Shown here: piece after piece, positions 8,882-16,333 of the stretch | Layout of the letters: each line of letters opens with the position of its first letter | Numbering within the stretch: the stretch's first letter is position 1 | NCBI RefSeq assembly: GCF_005116445.1 | Contig: NZ_SWBQ01000007.1 | Coordinates: 62,001-126,000, forward strand | DNA: 64,000 nucleotides | Direction of reading: 5' to 3' | Source of the DNA: Pedobacter frigoris | GTDB taxonomy: Bacteria; Bacteroidota; Bacteroidia; Sphingobacteriales; Sphingobacteriaceae | Notes under the pieces: generated by a model | What the model was told of the DNA's origin: nothing | Database searches by the model: none | What the model saw: the letters and a program-made list of their open reading frames with translations, nothing else | Translations under genes and position numbers: made by a program

Positions 8882-9350
8882 ACACTAGTTATTTAGCTGC
8901 TTTAATTTCTTCCAGCAGCACCATGAGTTCCCTCACTTTATCTTTCGAATAACCGGTTTCAATCCCAATAAGCTTACTAAAAGGATATTTTCACTCTGCT
9001 TTCATTCTGTGTTTGATATCCTTTTGTCTCTACAAAAGCGCTGCACAACCCTTGCATAGGGGCTGATCAAGGGTTGCAAGGGCGATACCCCTTTCAATGA
9101 TTACGCAGGGGCTTAGTTTCTGTTTCGTTTATATTGCAGTGTTACGACCAGACACCGAAAACATCACAAAGGCAGCCCGATTACTTCTATAAGTTATCTC
9201 AAACTGAATTTATGCCATTGGTAGCACGCATCATCTCGTTTTCTGCCAATAAGGAAGAAAACGGAAAATGGATAAAAGAACATGAACAACAGTTGAAAGA
9301 CTTTTCAAAATGGATGTCAACTGAGTCCATCCAGCGCTCTTAGTTTCAAA
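8882..9350. other. Gene debris between the XRE gene and the M60 peptidase gene
   Basis: No intact recognisable gene. On the minus strand, 8891-8992 is an open stretch without a start whose end reads GYSKDKVRELMVLLEEIKAAK then stop, like the C-terminus of a lost gene. Also on the minus strand, 8977-9057 encodes a 26-residue ORF beginning MQGLCSAFVETKGYQ. A 9-bp inverted repeat (CAACCCTTG 9046-9054, CAAGGGTTG 9068-9076) lies at its start. The plus-strand ORF at 9134-9343 is listed separately. Together these look like decayed insertion or gene remnants. Confidence 0.4.
9134..9343 (+). CDS. Possible small ORF or gene remnant, 69 residues
   Basis: An open frame starting at ATG with residues such as YFYKLSQTEFMPLVARI and KWIKEHEQQLKDFSKWM. 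The composition is protein-like (amphipathic, mixed charge), but the family is not recognised. No promoter or conserved start context is visible, and it lies among other fragments. It may be the tail of a lost gene or a genuine small helical protein. Confidence 0.3.
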   Translation: MQCYDQTPKTSQRQPDYFYKLSQTEFMPLVARIISFSANKEENGKWIKEHEQQLKDFSKWMSTESIQRS

Positions 9351-9359
9351 AGAATCTGC

Positions 9360-9405
9360 CACCAGTCTACTGTCTGCCTGCTACCATGCGTACAGTAGAC
9401 TGGTG
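9360..9405. repeat. Perfect 14-bp inverted repeat (long hairpin)
   Basis: CACCAGTCTACTGT (9360-9373) and ACAGTAGACTGGTG (9392-9405) are exact reverse complements around an 18-base loop. It lies 17 bases after the 9134-9343 ORF and about 100 bases before the M60 peptidase gene. No T-run follows on either strand, so it is not a classic terminator. It could be an RNA-stability or regulatory hairpin in the M60 leader, or a site left by a mobile element. Confidence 0.7.
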
Positions 9406-9503
9406 CTACCCTGCAAATCATTTAGTCTCCAGAATATTACACAGAGGCCATTTAGATCACGTTTTATTACCTTATTTTTAGGCTGATAACACAAAAAGAA
9501 ATT

Positions 9504-11105
9504 ATGAAAAAAAACTTTTACTTACTACTCTTATTTACCGCATGGTTAGGACATGCAAATGCACAGACTGCCAGCGAATTAAAACAAGCATATCAAGAGC
9601 TGAATGTATTTGAAGACCCTCTGGCTACTCAATTGAAAAAAGGCTTAAAGAAAGCTGATCTTAAAAAGATAAATGATGAGAAAATCAGGACTGCTGCAGA
9701 ACAAATGTATGCCGGTCAATACGATAAAAACTACAGGTTAGCCACTTATAAGGCAATCCTATCCCCTACTGCTTTGGGCGAACAACTGTCTATCGGTGAC
9801 GGCTATAGTAAATATGAAAACATTACCGGCATCTATCTGCCTATTGGAAAGCATGTTGTTTTAGTAGACGGTATACAACCTGGAAAAGACATAAAACTAA
9901 TGGTACCCAACTGGGACAGAAGAGCTCCTGAAGGTACAGACCCCACAAAAGATCCTAAGGGATGGGGCATTATAAAACAGGATTTTGAGCTTAGAAATGG
10001 AGTTAATATCATTGACGTAAAAGAATTTGGCGGATTGGCATATATCGGTTACTATTCGGATAAGCCTGCAGAGGAAAATCCGATCAAAGTTCACTTTTTA
10101 GGTTCAGCTGTAAACGGATATTTTGACATCGCTAAAAATAATGACAAAGACTGGAACAACTTAGTAGACCATGCGGTATATCCTGTCGTGGATGCTATCG
10201 GAAAACATATTCAGATCGCTTATCCGGTGGAGGCCATTAAAAAGTACGCTTATGGAAAGGGTGTAGAACTGATTAGCAACTACGATTCTCTAGTGTATCG
10301 TCAGCACCGTATTTTAGGTCTGATCAAATACAACAAGGTACCTAAGAACCGAGTACTCGCAAGGGTAAATTATAACTATTACATGTTTAGAGATGGAGAT
10401 GGTGTGGCTTATATGGGTGCGAAACAGGGCTATGCGATGGGCATGGTTGTAGATCCGGCGAGTGTAATTAAAGATGACCCATGCTGGGGCTTTAGTCATG
10501 AGGTGGGTCACGTACACCAAACGAGACCTTACCTGAGCTGGGGTGGCTTAGGAGAAGTAAGTAATAACATTTTCTCTTTATATGTGACCACATCTTTTGG
10601 CAACCGAAGCAGGCTTTCTGAACAGAAGGGTTATGCTAAGGCACGTGAGAGTATTTATGGAAAAGGCAAAAGCTATCTGCAGGATCCTGATGTATTCAGC
10701 AGATTGGTTCCGTTCTGGCAATTGCAATTGTATTTCACTGGCAAAGGCAACAATCCCGGATTTTACCCTGATCTTTTTGAAGCTTTCCGCAAGCAGGCTG
10801 CAGCGGCAAATGTAAACAGAGGCGGAGCTAGAAGAGGTCCTCGTCGTGGAGATTTTGGGTTGAATGCACAAAACCCGGCCGTACATCAGCTTAATTTTGT
10901 AAAAACGGTATGTGAAATTGGAAAAGTTGACCTTACTTCGTTCTTTGAAAACTATGGTTTCTTTTACGTAGGAGAATTTAAATATGATGACTACGGGAAC
11001 TACACTTATACCATGACACAGGATATGGTAAATGAATGTAAAGCGGCGATCAGCAAAATGAGTCTTCCTAAACCTGTAGTAGATCTTTCTACTTTAGAGG
11101 ATTAA
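9504..11105 (+). CDS. Secreted M60-family (enhancin-like) zinc metallopeptidase
   Basis: Gluzincin-type protease of the M60 family, which attacks mucin-like or other glycosylated proteins. The 533-residue protein has a Sec signal peptide ending ANAQ. The M60 domain starts at about residue 110 (TGIYLPIGKHVVLVDG). The zinc motif is H332-E333-V-G-H336, with Glu351 in GGLGEVSNNIF as the likely third ligand, fitting HExxH-(8-28)-E. Odd is a basic Gly/Arg loop at residues 439-450 (RGGARRGPRRGD) inside the C-terminal part. It is a single gene with its own terminator. Placement near mannosidase and SusCD genes fits glycoprotein use, by inference. Confidence 0.92.
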   Translation: MKKNFYLLLLFTAWLGHANAQTASELKQAYQELNVFEDPLATQLKKGLKKADLKKINDEKIRTAAEQMYAGQYDKNYRLATYKAILSPTALGEQLSIGDGYSKYENITGIYLPIGKHVVLVDGIQPGKDIKLMVPNWDRRAPEGTDPTKDPKGWGIIKQDFELRNGVNIIDVKEFGGLAYIGYYSDKPAEENPIKVHFLGSAVNGYFDIAKNNDKDWNNLVDHAVYPVVDAIGKHIQIAYPVEAIKKYAYGKGVELISNYDSLVYRQHRILGLIKYNKVPKNRVLARVNYNYYMFRDGDGVAYMGAKQGYAMGMVVDPASVIKDDPCWGFSHEVGHVHQTRPYLSWGGLGEVSNNIFSLYVTTSFGNRSRLSEQKGYAKARESIYGKGKSYLQDPDVFSRLVPFWQLQLYFTGKGNNPGFYPDLFEAFRKQAAAANVNRGGARRGPRRGDFGLNAQNPAVHQLNFVKTVCEIGKVDLTSFFENYGFFYVGEFKYDDYGNYTYTMTQDMVNECKAAISKMSLPKPVVDLSTLED

Positions 11106-11124
11106 GGCAAAAGAATATTTTTGT

Positions 11125-11154
11125 AAAAAGCCCTTCATTTCTGAAGGGCTTTTT
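11125..11154. terminator. Rho-independent terminator after the M60 gene
   Basis: AAAAAGCCCTTC pairs with GAAGGGCTTTTT around a 6-base loop, 19 bases after the M60 stop, followed by more T. Its symmetry lets it work for minus-strand transcripts coming from the LacI remnant too. Confidence 0.9.
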
Positions 11155-11236
11155 ATTTTAGATTCAAGTTTAAGTGGCCACTTTGCTAGCTCAAAATGCT
11201 ACGCTGCAAATTGCAGATTTTTAAAGGGAGAAAATA

Positions 11237-11488
11237 TTAGGAGGTTCCGGTACTGAACCTAAAATTTATATCGGCAACAACAAGACCAATCGCATGCGTC
11301 TTTTGAGTCTTTAAACTTCTGGCAATTTGATTTGTCTGGTAGTTAAATTTTTGTGCAGCTTTTATGATGCGTTCAGCTGTAGATTTATTGGCCTGCTTTT
11401 CCACTGCCTGACCATTGAGTACATAAGATACCAATGCCGTCGAAACGCCAACATATTCTGCAATGTCTTTAAGGTTTATCTTTTTCAT
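11237..11488 (-). pseudogene. Truncated LacI-family regulator (DNA-binding domain only)
   Basis: The first ~70 residues are a normal LacI N-terminus: HTH (INLKDIAEYVGVSTALVSYVLNG), hinge helix region (NYQTNQIARSLKT) and the first strand of the sugar-binding domain (HAIGLVVADI). After that only NFRFSTGTS and a stop remain, 83 residues against the usual ~335. The sugar-binding core is missing and I see no continuation downstream in any frame before the M60 terminator. It is probably a deletion remnant of a regulator once serving the neighbouring hydrolase locus. If still made, it would be a DNA-binding domain without its effector domain. Confidence 0.85.
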
Positions 11489-11536
11489 CTATTTGGTTAG
11501 TATAAAAAGCAAGTCAATATATGTATTTAGATTTTC

Positions 11537-13603
11537 TTAATTTTTAAGTGCCGCTATTTTGACATTTTTGATTCCGGTTTGATCCGCTCTGAACAGGAGT
11601 TTTTCAACCTTTAAGTCCGGGCGGAAAGCAATCATAGTACGCTGACCTGCAATTTCAGTGTCGATCTGTGAGCCGCCAAACTTATCTTCATATTTGACAA
11701 TCATCCGAACAGTAAACGGTTTATCTGTATCGGCCAAATTTTCAATAGCGTAATTACTCGCACCGGTTGGAGAACCTCCTTCACGTAATGATTTCTCCGC
11801 AGCTGAGAAATGCTGAAGTTGTCCTTTTCCATATTGTGCTTTTTTCGCTTTTGGGCTAATCTGGACTTCACAAGCATGGTTTTCACCGTCTGCACCCAGA
11901 AAAAGTGCGCCTAGTTTTCCAGTCAAATATGTACCCGGCTCTACATCAAATGTGAGCAGGAAAGAAGAAGATCCTGTGGCAAAGGAAGAAGTCTCTTTAA
12001 TTTCTTTCGCCAATGATTTTTCTTTTTGGATCGCAGGAATTATTTCCTCCATCCATTTTGTTCCAATTCTACCGTCAGGGGATTGTACCATTTCATGAAT
12101 AGTCAATGATCCGCCCCATCCAGCCATAGGAATCCAGCCCGCCAACAAGAAACGACCATCGTTTATTTCTGTCACAGCTGGCACGTTCATTCCATTGTAA
12201 AAGTCTAACCCGGCTTTAACACCATCTACAAATTTATCTTCGGATGCCTTTGCCGGCTTTGACCAAAAGCCGGTAAAGCCACCGATAACATAATCAAAAT
12301 TTCCCCAACGGAAAAAGAATGTGCAATCGCCTCCCGGAGGAAAATCAGGATTGATAGAGCGCCAACCTCCTTTGATGGAATCTGATCCCCAGGTTCCCTT
12401 CGCTCCATAGTTCGCTAACATGCGTAAGCGTCCTTCGGGGTCGGTATAAACACTTGGGTTTTCACAAGGATGAAACAATATTTTTGTTTTCTTGAAATTA
12501 CTGATCCCATCTTCACTGATGGAATAAGTAGATCCGGCTGGATAGCCAGGAATAGTATCATAGCGAAAGGAGCCCGTAACGCCGTGTTTATTGTAGTAAT
12601 CCCACTGTAAGGGCAATGTGGTTTGTTCCTTAGGATAGATTCTTGTAGTGTGCAAGCCGTAACTAATACTGAGTTTATTGTCAAAGATAAAAGGGGTGCC
12701 GGTTCCGAATGTTTCCCACTGTTCCTCTATCGGGGTCGCAGCATCATGTTCAGTCCAGGTTTTGAAGTCAGTTGTGGAGAGGTGTTCAAAGTAATGTGCT
12801 CCTTTTCCAAATTTGCTGGCATGCCCCCTGCGATCAAATAAATAAAATACATGATAACGTCCTTTATGATAGAAAGTAGCGACATCACCCACCCAGGTGT
12901 TATGCCCCGACGGCGTCCAATACTGAATCTCAGCCGAAGTGCGTGGTGTCTGCAATGCTACTTTTTGTGGCTCAATTCCCGGGAAGAAGATTTCTGCCTT
13001 AGATACAATTGAAGGATCTATTTCCCAGGTGCTTTGTTTTCCCCATTTTGGATAGCCTAAGGCGAAGTCGTTGTCAAGAAGCTCATTGTCTACATACAAA
13101 GTCCACCTAACCCCTGAAAAATGAAGCACCACTTCATGTTCTCCCTGTGGGTTTTTCAACATCGCCAGAGGAATACCTATAAGCATATCCCGCGGACCTT
13201 TAGCTTCCGTAGGGGAATGAAGTCGAAGGGCCGCTTCCAGTACAGGAATAGACCCATCAGGCATTGGAAAAGCAGGATAGTTTTGTTGTTTCCGATCCTT
13301 CGCATCATTTTTAAAAGTCTTTACAGTCAGTACATTTGGAATTTGAAGAAGATTCTTGATGGAGTTTTCCTCTTTTAGATTAACCAACATTTTGATGGTA
13401 AAACTGCTGCTGTCAGAAGGCACCACAAAAGTTCCTTTCGTATTTTTTGGCGAAAGTGTGCTTAGTGCTGAACCTTCCGAAAAATGCCATGGTGAGGAAT
13501 GCAACACAAGCTTAACAGCCTCTCGTTTCGGTGCGCAGCCATGAAAGAGCAGACTGCCGATGACCATCATTACCAAAGAAGTATTGATTAATTTCTTTTT
13601 CAT
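11537..13603 (-). CDS. GH32-like five-bladed propeller glycoside hydrolase, lipoprotein
   Basis: A 688-residue exported protein whose leader ends in LLFHGC, a lipobox, with Cys at about 23. An N-terminal beta-sandwich (about 30-215, with VVLHFSGVRWTLYVDNE) is followed by a propeller domain (about 225-520): TWVGDVATFYHKGRYHVFYL, LSTTDFKTWTEHD, ENPSVYTDPEGRLRML and GRFLLAGWIP. The order and phrasing resemble GH32 fructosidases, but the usual WMNDPNG is replaced by TWVGDV, whose Asp is the best candidate nucleophile. The substrate may differ from fructans. It lies 41 bases after a GntR regulator gene and is probably co-transcribed and controlled by it. The GH32-clan relation is likely; the exact family is uncertain. 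Confidence 0.8.
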   Translation of the reverse strand: MKKKLINTSLVMMVIGSLLFHGCAPKREAVKLVLHSSPWHFSEGSALSTLSPKNTKGTFVVPSDSSSFTIKMLVNLKEENSIKNLLQIPNVLTVKTFKNDAKDRKQQNYPAFPMPDGSIPVLEAALRLHSPTEAKGPRDMLIGIPLAMLKNPQGEHEVVLHFSGVRWTLYVDNELLDNDFALGYPKWGKQSTWEIDPSIVSKAEIFFPGIEPQKVALQTPRTSAEIQYWTPSGHNTWVGDVATFYHKGRYHVFYLFDRRGHASKFGKGAHYFEHLSTTDFKTWTEHDAATPIEEQWETFGTGTPFIFDNKLSISYGLHTTRIYPKEQTTLPLQWDYYNKHGVTGSFRYDTIPGYPAGSTYSISEDGISNFKKTKILFHPCENPSVYTDPEGRLRMLANYGAKGTWGSDSIKGGWRSINPDFPPGGDCTFFFRWGNFDYVIGGFTGFWSKPAKASEDKFVDGVKAGLDFYNGMNVPAVTEINDGRFLLAGWIPMAGWGGSLTIHEMVQSPDGRIGTKWMEEIIPAIQKEKSLAKEIKETSSFATGSSSFLLTFDVEPGTYLTGKLGALFLGADGENHACEVQISPKAKKAQYGKGQLQHFSAAEKSLREGGSPTGASNYAIENLADTDKPFTVRMIVKYEDKFGGSQIDTEIAGQRTMIAFRPDLKVEKLLFRADQTGIKNVKIAALKN

Positions 13604-13644
13604 TTATTTATCATTAAAGTGTAACAGTTGATCTAGTGAGAATT

Positions 13645-14739
13645 CTATCGTTGAAACTGACTGGACTCGCGAATGACGATTTCTCCGGATAAATTTACTG
13701 TAATCGGAATATGACTATTGTCTTTTAGCCTGCGCATCATCAGTTCAATGCTGATGTTGGCAATTTCCTCACAGGGTTGCCTCAAAGATGTTAATGAATG
13801 TTTGAGGTGTTTAGAATACTTCATGTCATCATATCCGCAAACTAAGACGTCTGAAGATATTTCCACTCCCTGAGCATCCAGCGATGACATTAAAACGGCA
13901 GCAGTGGAGTCATTTGCACAGATAATACCGGTCTTCCCTGGAGTTATCTTCATTTTCTTAACAAAGTCCAAATCCTCAGGATTGCCGCAAAACAAATTAT
14001 TAGTCGTAAAGGAATGTCCCTGCTTTTGAACCAAGTCGCGAACTCCGGAAATACGTAAATCAATAGAACTCGCAGAATCGGGGCGATAGAAAAAATGCAG
14101 TTCTTCACATCCCTGATCAAGTAGGTGTTTAGCCATCACAGAACCGGCATTGAAATTATCAATGGATACCACATCGAATGTACGGCGGTCCGGAGAAATC
14201 CGGATATTCCGGTCTATTAGAATTAACGGGATGTTGGCTTCTTGTATTGCCTCGCAAATCTTCAGGTTCAACTCATCTGCATCCGGCACTCTTTCCAAAG
14301 GCGAGAAGAAGATTCCATCTACTCTTTTGTTGATATAGCTTTCACAACAGCTTTCGATCAGCGATTCCCGGATTTCAGCACTGCCTGCTGTTGCGCCCTC
14401 CCATAGACAATTAAAACTTCCTGTTTCCGATCGGCCTAACAGCTGATCGTTAATAATGGAGAATATCTCCGATTCACCAGCTCCTGGCAACAGCAGGCCG
14501 AAAGTGTGGTTAGTATTTGCATGTTGATGGGTGACAACTGTTCCAAGCCCTTTGGTTTTCAGGACAAGACCTTCGTCTTGTAGCTGATTGTATACTTTCG
14601 CAATAGTGGGTCTAGAAACAAGATATTTTTGAGCCAGTGTTAGTTCGGCAGGCAGCATTGAGCCTGCAGGGAATCTATCCTTATGAATTTGATCTTTTAA
14701 TGTATCGTAAATTGTTTTGCTGCTAATTTTACCCTTCAT
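13645..14739 (-). CDS. GntR-family regulator with LacI-type sugar-binding domain
   Basis: AraR-like architecture: an N-terminal winged helix of the GntR type (IYDTLKDQIHKDRFPAGSMLPAE, LAQKYLVSRPTIAKVYNQLQDEGLV) followed by a periplasmic-binding-protein-like effector domain (THTFGLLLPG, IDRNIRI, DNFNAGSVMAKHLLDQGCEE, GIICANDSTA, VCGYDDMKYSKH, LTSLRQP). I chose the ATG at 14739, giving 364 residues. An upstream TTG at 14772 is in frame but lies inside the -7 box, so it cannot be transcribed from that promoter. It probably responds to a sugar and controls the GH32-like gene 41 bases downstream and itself. Confidence 0.9.
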   Translation of the reverse strand: MKGKISSKTIYDTLKDQIHKDRFPAGSMLPAELTLAQKYLVSRPTIAKVYNQLQDEGLVLKTKGLGTVVTHQHANTNHTFGLLLPGAGESEIFSIINDQLLGRSETGSFNCLWEGATAGSAEIRESLIESCCESYINKRVDGIFFSPLERVPDADELNLKICEAIQEANIPLILIDRNIRISPDRRTFDVVSIDNFNAGSVMAKHLLDQGCEELHFFYRPDSASSIDLRISGVRDLVQKQGHSFTTNNLFCGNPEDLDFVKKMKITPGKTGIICANDSTAAVLMSSLDAQGVEISSDVLVCGYDDMKYSKHLKHSLTSLRQPCEEIANISIELMMRRLKDNSHIPITVNLSGEIVIRESSQFQR

Positions 14740-14769
14740 ATCTGTAGGCAATTTATAATGGGTAGTTTT

Positions 14770-14810
14770 CAAATGTAATATTTATATTTAAAATACATTA
14801 CATTAATGTA
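14770..14810 (-). promoter_or_regulatory. Promoter and operator region of the GntR gene
   Basis: Reading leftward, the box TACATTTG (14777-14770) is an exact TAnnTTTG -7 element about 30 bases before the ATG at 14739. No good TTG -33 is present. Instead the perfect palindrome TACATTAATGTA (14799-14810) lies at about that position, and AATGTAAT (14772-14779) / ATTACATT (14797-14804) form a wider inverted repeat. This arrangement fits an autoregulatory GntR site overlapping its own promoter. The 10-base core ACATTAATGT also occurs in the promoter at 8080-8089. Confidence 0.6.
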
Positions 14811-15215
14811 GATAAAAAAACTAAAATGCATTTCACAACTCATGTATAGATTAAAAAAACCTCACAAACATGACGTTTATCCCATTAAAACTAACTATAC
14901 CTAAGCCATTATTTACATTCAGAGACAATATTGAAATCCTAAAATTGTTATCATCAACATCATTACAACACATAACATATTCTTTATTAGTGATTTATAT
15001 TTTTTTAATTTGTTTTAAAATCTTATTTCCTGACTTGTATTTTTCAAATCTTATCATGAATCGATTTAAATGTAAACATAATGTAAACAAAAAACACACA
15101 TTCAAGCTTGTTCGTGTTAAGTAAATTCATACAGTTGCTGACAGTATACTAGTTATAATATGCAATACAAAAGTATAAATATGCACTTTGTACTTAAGGA
15201 GGCAGGGCAAACGCA
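14811..15215. other. Gene-free AT-rich spacer
   Basis: About 400 bases of very AT-rich DNA. The 84-codon ORF at 14870-15124 has low-complexity content and no recognisable domain, so I do not call it. Bases 15166-15192 form an imperfect inverted repeat (TACAAAAGT / ACTTTGTA). The end of this spacer may contain the outer end of the insertion-sequence remnant that begins at 15216. Confidence 0.5.
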
Positions 15216-15500
15216 TTAAAATTTCATGAGTACAAGCAAACAATTGAGATCTAAAGCGGCAATGTTCATTTTCCTCCTTATACTGATATTCTTTGTTTGA
15301 TCATTTTTGAGAATATTTAGCGCTACTTTATTAGCTAAAGGGAAGTTTTGTACTGCATTTTTATTTCTTTTTCTGTCAGCGTCTTCCTGAAAATCAACAT
15401 CTAACGCCCAATGTAGCTTATTTTCTATTTCCCAATGTCTTCTGATATTCTGCTGATAAAATGAAGCATTATCTGGTTTGCTTCCAATATAATATCGTAT
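15216..15500 (-). pseudogene. ISAs1-family transposase, C-terminal remnant
   Basis: Translating the minus strand from 15500 to the stop at 15216-15218 gives 94 residues matching the C-terminus of ISAs1-type DDE transposases: YYIGSKPDNASFYQQNIRRH, then WEIENKLHWALDVDFQEDAD, then RKRNKNAVQNFPLANKVALN. The HW.IEN.LHW.LDV.F.ED.R signature contains the catalytic-site glutamate region. A TAA stop lies in frame immediately upstream at 15501-15503, and no N-terminal two-thirds is present, so this is a dead fragment. I did not find clear terminal inverted repeats. It marks past insertion next to the tRNA gene. Confidence 0.88.
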
Positions 15501-15534
15501 TTATCTAATGAAACTAAAAAAATGATGAAAAAAA

Positions 15535-15556
15535 ATGTTCGACCTATGTTCGACCT
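15535..15556. repeat. Tandem 11-bp direct repeat beside the tRNA
   Basis: ATGTTCGACCT occurs twice head to tail (15535-15545 and 15546-15556), directly before the tRNA terminator and after the IS remnant. A short exact duplication here could be a leftover of an integration or excision event. No second distant copy was noticed in the window. Confidence 0.6.
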
Positions 15557-15561
15557 AAAAC

Positions 15562-15593
15562 AAAAAGTCTTTTAGCTTTATAGCTAAAAGACT
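15562..15593 (-). terminator. Terminator of the tRNA-Ala gene
   Basis: AGTCTTTTAGCT (15566-15577) and AGCTAAAAGACT (15582-15593) are exact reverse complements with a 4-base loop. On the minus strand the stem is followed by TTTTTG, as expected for the end of the tRNA transcript reading leftward. Confidence 0.85.
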
Positions 15594-15604
15594 GATTATC
15601 AGGG

Positions 15605-15678
<74 letters not shown>

Positions 15679-15797
15679 GTTTTGGCTATAGGATGGCAAA
15701 AGTAACTAATTTTATAAGCCCTGCAAATTAAATGTGTAAATAGTGTGTATTTGCACATTCAATTATAAATCTCTATCTTGACGTATAGTAATAACCT

Positions 15798-15881
15798 ATG
15801 AAAGCTTGGAAACAGTCGATCGGCACAATTGATATCTTATATTGGATAGGTATCATTATCGCTATTATATTCTTTAGCTAA
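15798..15881 (+). CDS. Possible 27-residue single-span membrane peptide
   Basis: ATG to TAA encodes a peptide with a short polar start (MKAWKQSIGT) followed by a strongly hydrophobic run (LYWIGIIIAIIFF), the profile of a small membrane protein. There is no clear promoter or homologue I can name, and it lies in a region of decayed genes. It could be chance, a remnant, or a small membrane regulator or toxin-like peptide. Confidence 0.25.
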   Translation: MKAWKQSIGTIDILYWIGIIIAIIFFS

Positions 15882-15910
15882 TGTCTCCAGCTCCATACTG
15901 ATTAAAGCAG

Positions 15911-16039
15911 CTAGACTAGAGCCTCCTTAACCTTATCCCAGTTTAATTTGATGATAGGTATTTTGAAGCCGTCAACTAGTAGAAGATATCCACCATCTTT
16001 ACGTACCCAACTTTTAATAAAGAATGTGTTTATTCGATG
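15911..16039 (-). pseudogene. LytTR-type DNA-binding domain remnant
   Basis: The minus strand from 16039 to the stop at 15911-15913 reads HRINTFFIKSWVRKDGGYLL, then LVDGFKIPIIKLNWDKVKEA, then LV. This resembles the end of a LytTR domain (HRS..IN...I......GGY.L.L.DG..IP.s......v...L). There is no start. Upstream, an adjacent frame gives FANFIRS, suggesting a frameshift. Only about 43 residues remain, so it is a dead end of a response regulator. The family call is from motif resemblance. Confidence 0.55.
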
Positions 16040-16333
16040 TGATGATGACTCCTTATGAAATTGGCAAAGACGATCGAACTGCCCTGGGCTTCATTGGGTT
16101 TCCATCGTAGCTGGATATTACCTAGTTATTGCCTATTACATACCTCTTTTGCTAATAAGTACCGTTTTGCGAACCATGTAATACTCATGTACGAGCAAGG
16201 TACACAGCAGCTATAAAGGTGTCAGTATAAAGTATAAAAAGGAAAGTCGTTTAAAACAGCACGTTTATATTGCATTAAGACTCATTTAAAGAGATAAATA
16301 GACTACCTTTAACAGCTTATAGCAAAATTAATT

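Larger units (their letters stand above)
15679..16333. other. Gene-poor stretch right of the tRNA
   Basis: Holds a 27-codon ORF (15798-15881, plus strand) and a decayed LytTR domain (15911-16039, minus strand), both listed separately. The rest, including about 16040-16333 before the hypothetical gene, shows no recognisable gene, promoter or repeat. Confidence 0.5.

Noticed and set aside
14740-14772. TTG start adding 11 residues to the GntR protein
   Set aside because: It overlaps the TACATTTG -7 box, so the transcript would start downstream of it.
14870-15124. 84-codon plus-strand ORF in the AT-rich spacer
   Set aside because: Low-complexity composition, no recognisable domain, no promoter; most likely chance in AT-rich DNA.
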